This document shows positions 21,058 through 21,565 of a stretch of DNA of 21,565 nt, in pieces. The notes beneath the pieces are model-generated. The model saw only the letters and a list, made by a program, of their open reading frames with translations. It did no database searches and was not told the DNA's origin. A program made the translations under genes and the position numbers. The stretch is from a virus, in IMG/VR virus record IMGVR_UViG_3300030106_003104, positions 1 through 21,565 of that record. One strand, written 5' to 3'. Numbering within the stretch: position 1 is the stretch's first letter; each line of letters starts with the position of its first letter.

Positions 21058-21440
21058 GCTAAGTAATCCTCGGGCATCAGTATGGTTAACGTCTGCCCGT
21101 CTGGGTCGAGCATCAACCACGCTTTCAGGTCTGTCTCGCCGTCCTCAAACGGATAGACCCCTGTCACCGTGCCCCCGTCCCTGATGCTGCGCCAGTTCTG
21201 CTCCACTTCCTCTTGGCACAAGGTGCCGAAATCGTTGCGGATGAATCGCGTCATGCAGTCGAACACGAAGTCTCTTGCATCGTCCTTGTCATCGAAGAAA
21301 TGACGCAGTTGCATCTCGCAATTCCTCGTGACGCAAACCTCTTTCAATTCCCTAACAGCCAGCCCATCTGGCCGCTCGACCGCCGCTGGCTTTTCATTGC
21401 CTCGGCCCAGCCTGTCAGTGATGTCAATCACATCTCCCAT
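21054..21440 (-). CDS. Unknown mobile-element/phage protein ending in LMPEDY
   Basis: A 128-residue protein of unknown function. The C-terminal half (about 65-126) reads RFIRNDFGTLCQEEVEQNW, then TVTGVYPF and AWLMLDPDGQTLTILMPEDY. This order resembles a small family seen on plasmids and phages, with a D-x-G-x-L-x-x-E-x-x-x-x-N block and a terminal TILLPEEY-like strand. I know no assigned role. The N terminus is polar with a short VIDITDRLGRG stretch. The ATG has an AGGAG site about 9 nt upstream, and the stop overlaps the next gene's ATG. Confidence 0.72.
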   Translation of the reverse strand: MGDVIDITDRLGRGNEKPAAVERPDGLAVRELKEVCVTRNCEMQLRHFFDDKDDARDFVFDCMTRFIRNDFGTLCQEEVEQNWRSIRDGGTVTGVYPFEDGETDLKAWLMLDPDGQTLTILMPEDYLA

Positions 21441-21478
21441 CGGATATATCTCCTGTCTCTTCTATTGCAAATGGTTTC

Positions 21479-21486
21479 GTTTAAAC
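21479..21486. repeat. Intergenic GTTTAAAC copy
   Basis: The only copy that appears to lie outside a coding region, in the 55-nt gap between the gene cut by the right edge and the gene starting at 21440. It has the full CGTTTAAACG form. Its presence in noncoding DNA argues that the palindrome is not kept for its protein coding value. Confidence 0.7.
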
Positions 21487-21495
21487 GCGGTAAGG

Positions 21496-21565
21496 TCAGT
21501 GAATAACCCCGCCTGTATCCTCGTAACGATCAAGGTCAATCGCCGCCACCTTCTTGATCATCTCA
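21496..21565 (-). CDS. C-terminal end of a gene cut by the window edge
   Basis: The last 23 codons read MIKKVAAIDLDRYEDTGG and end VIH before TGA. The codon composition is like neighbouring genes. Whether the internal ATG near 21561 is a start or the frame continues leftward in the gene cannot be told. A second frame also stays open for about 30 codons and ends at a TAG near 21463, so this call is tentative. Confidence 0.4.
   Translation of the reverse strand, partial: EMIKKVAAIDLDRYEDTGGVIH

Larger units (their letters stand above)
3744..21486. repeat. Dispersed 8-bp palindrome GTTTAAAC, 19 copies
   Basis: Copies start at 3744, 3966, 5665, 7017, 8037, 9643, 11001, 12078, 12180, 12720, 14091, 14549, 16072, 17243, 18578, 19402, 19982, 20839 and 21479. 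With roughly even base composition about 0.3-0.4 copies would be expected in the window. Nine copies are read as GT-TTA-AAC (Leu-Asn), nine as G-TTT-AAA-C (Phe-Lys) and one (21479) is intergenic. The third phase contains TAA and is used only once, as the lysozyme stop. Pooling the base outside the palindrome on both sides gives G 19, A 11, C 5, T 3, so the favoured long form is CGTTTAAACG (five complete copies). Near misses differing only at an end base are rare (CTTTAAAC at 2736, GTTTAAAA at 6493, GTTTAAAG at 7063). The pattern points to selection on the DNA site itself. Confidence 0.95.

Noticed and set aside
3744-21486. GTTTAAAC copies as programmed -1 frameshift sites (TTTAAAC is a known slippery heptamer)
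   Set aside because: Only nine of the 19 copies are in the slippery phase (T-TTA-AAC). The others are in a different phase or noncoding, the outer G is as conserved as the rest, and no fused downstream frame is apparent.
3744-21486. GTTTAAAC (PmeI) sites as cloning or linker artefacts
   Set aside because: The copies are inside intact genes, in many sequence contexts and at irregular spacing, with no vector-like flanks.

Overview
This window reads as part of the genome of a tailed double-stranded DNA phage (or an integrated or assembled copy of one). There are no rRNA, tRNA, CRISPR or insertion-sequence features. Genes are tightly packed, often with ATGA or GTGA stop/start overlaps, and include a holin, an endolysin, a T7-type primase-helicase, an Erf annealing protein and a giant virion-type protein. 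The host cannot be read from the sequence. The GTA-type three-helix holin and the set of tiny basic proteins are features I associate with phages of marine Proteobacteria, particularly Alphaproteobacteria; that is inference. Composition is patchy. Hand-counted 60-base lines in the first 2 kb are about 30-43% GC, while lines near 5.1 kb and 19.1 kb are about 60%.

Layout. (1) 2-13000, plus strand, late genes: the 3' part of a coiled-coil structural protein, a 3110-residue polyvalent-type protein (zinc metallopeptidase motif plus large phage-specific modules), holin, T4-type lysozyme and four very small lysine-rich proteins. (2) 13093-16921, minus strand, recombination block: RecB/Cas4-like exonuclease, Erf annealing protein with an SSB-like C-terminal tip, small accessory genes, an HNH nuclease, an XRE-type regulator and one unknown gene. 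(3) 16965-20063, plus strand, replication and junction processing: RusA-like resolvase, a structured noncoding stretch (17373-17639), a PD-(D/E)XK-like nuclease, a small protein and the primase-helicase. (4) 20082-21565, minus strand, small early-type genes: an AT-hook-like protein, a coiled-coil protein, a double-HTH protein, an unknown protein and a gene cut by the window edge.

How the genes fit together. Blocks 2 and 3 diverge from 16921-16965 and together make a self-contained replication and recombination kit: primase-helicase, exonuclease plus annealing protein, and junction nuclease. Block 1 holds virion assembly or ejection functions and lysis. Block ends carry strong hairpins without U-tracts, and several operon-leading genes share a GCAACA-containing leader.

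The most striking signal is not a gene. The 8-bp palindrome GTTTAAAC occurs 19 times between 3744 and 21486, where about 0.3-0.4 would be expected in the whole window. It is absent from the first 3.7 kb. It appears in genes on both strands, in both open reading phases (nine copies each) and once between genes. One copy simultaneously supplies the lysozyme stop codon and codons 2-3 of the next gene. This looks like a genome-wide, DNA-level site comparable in kind to the cyanobacterial HIP1 palindrome, with unknown function.
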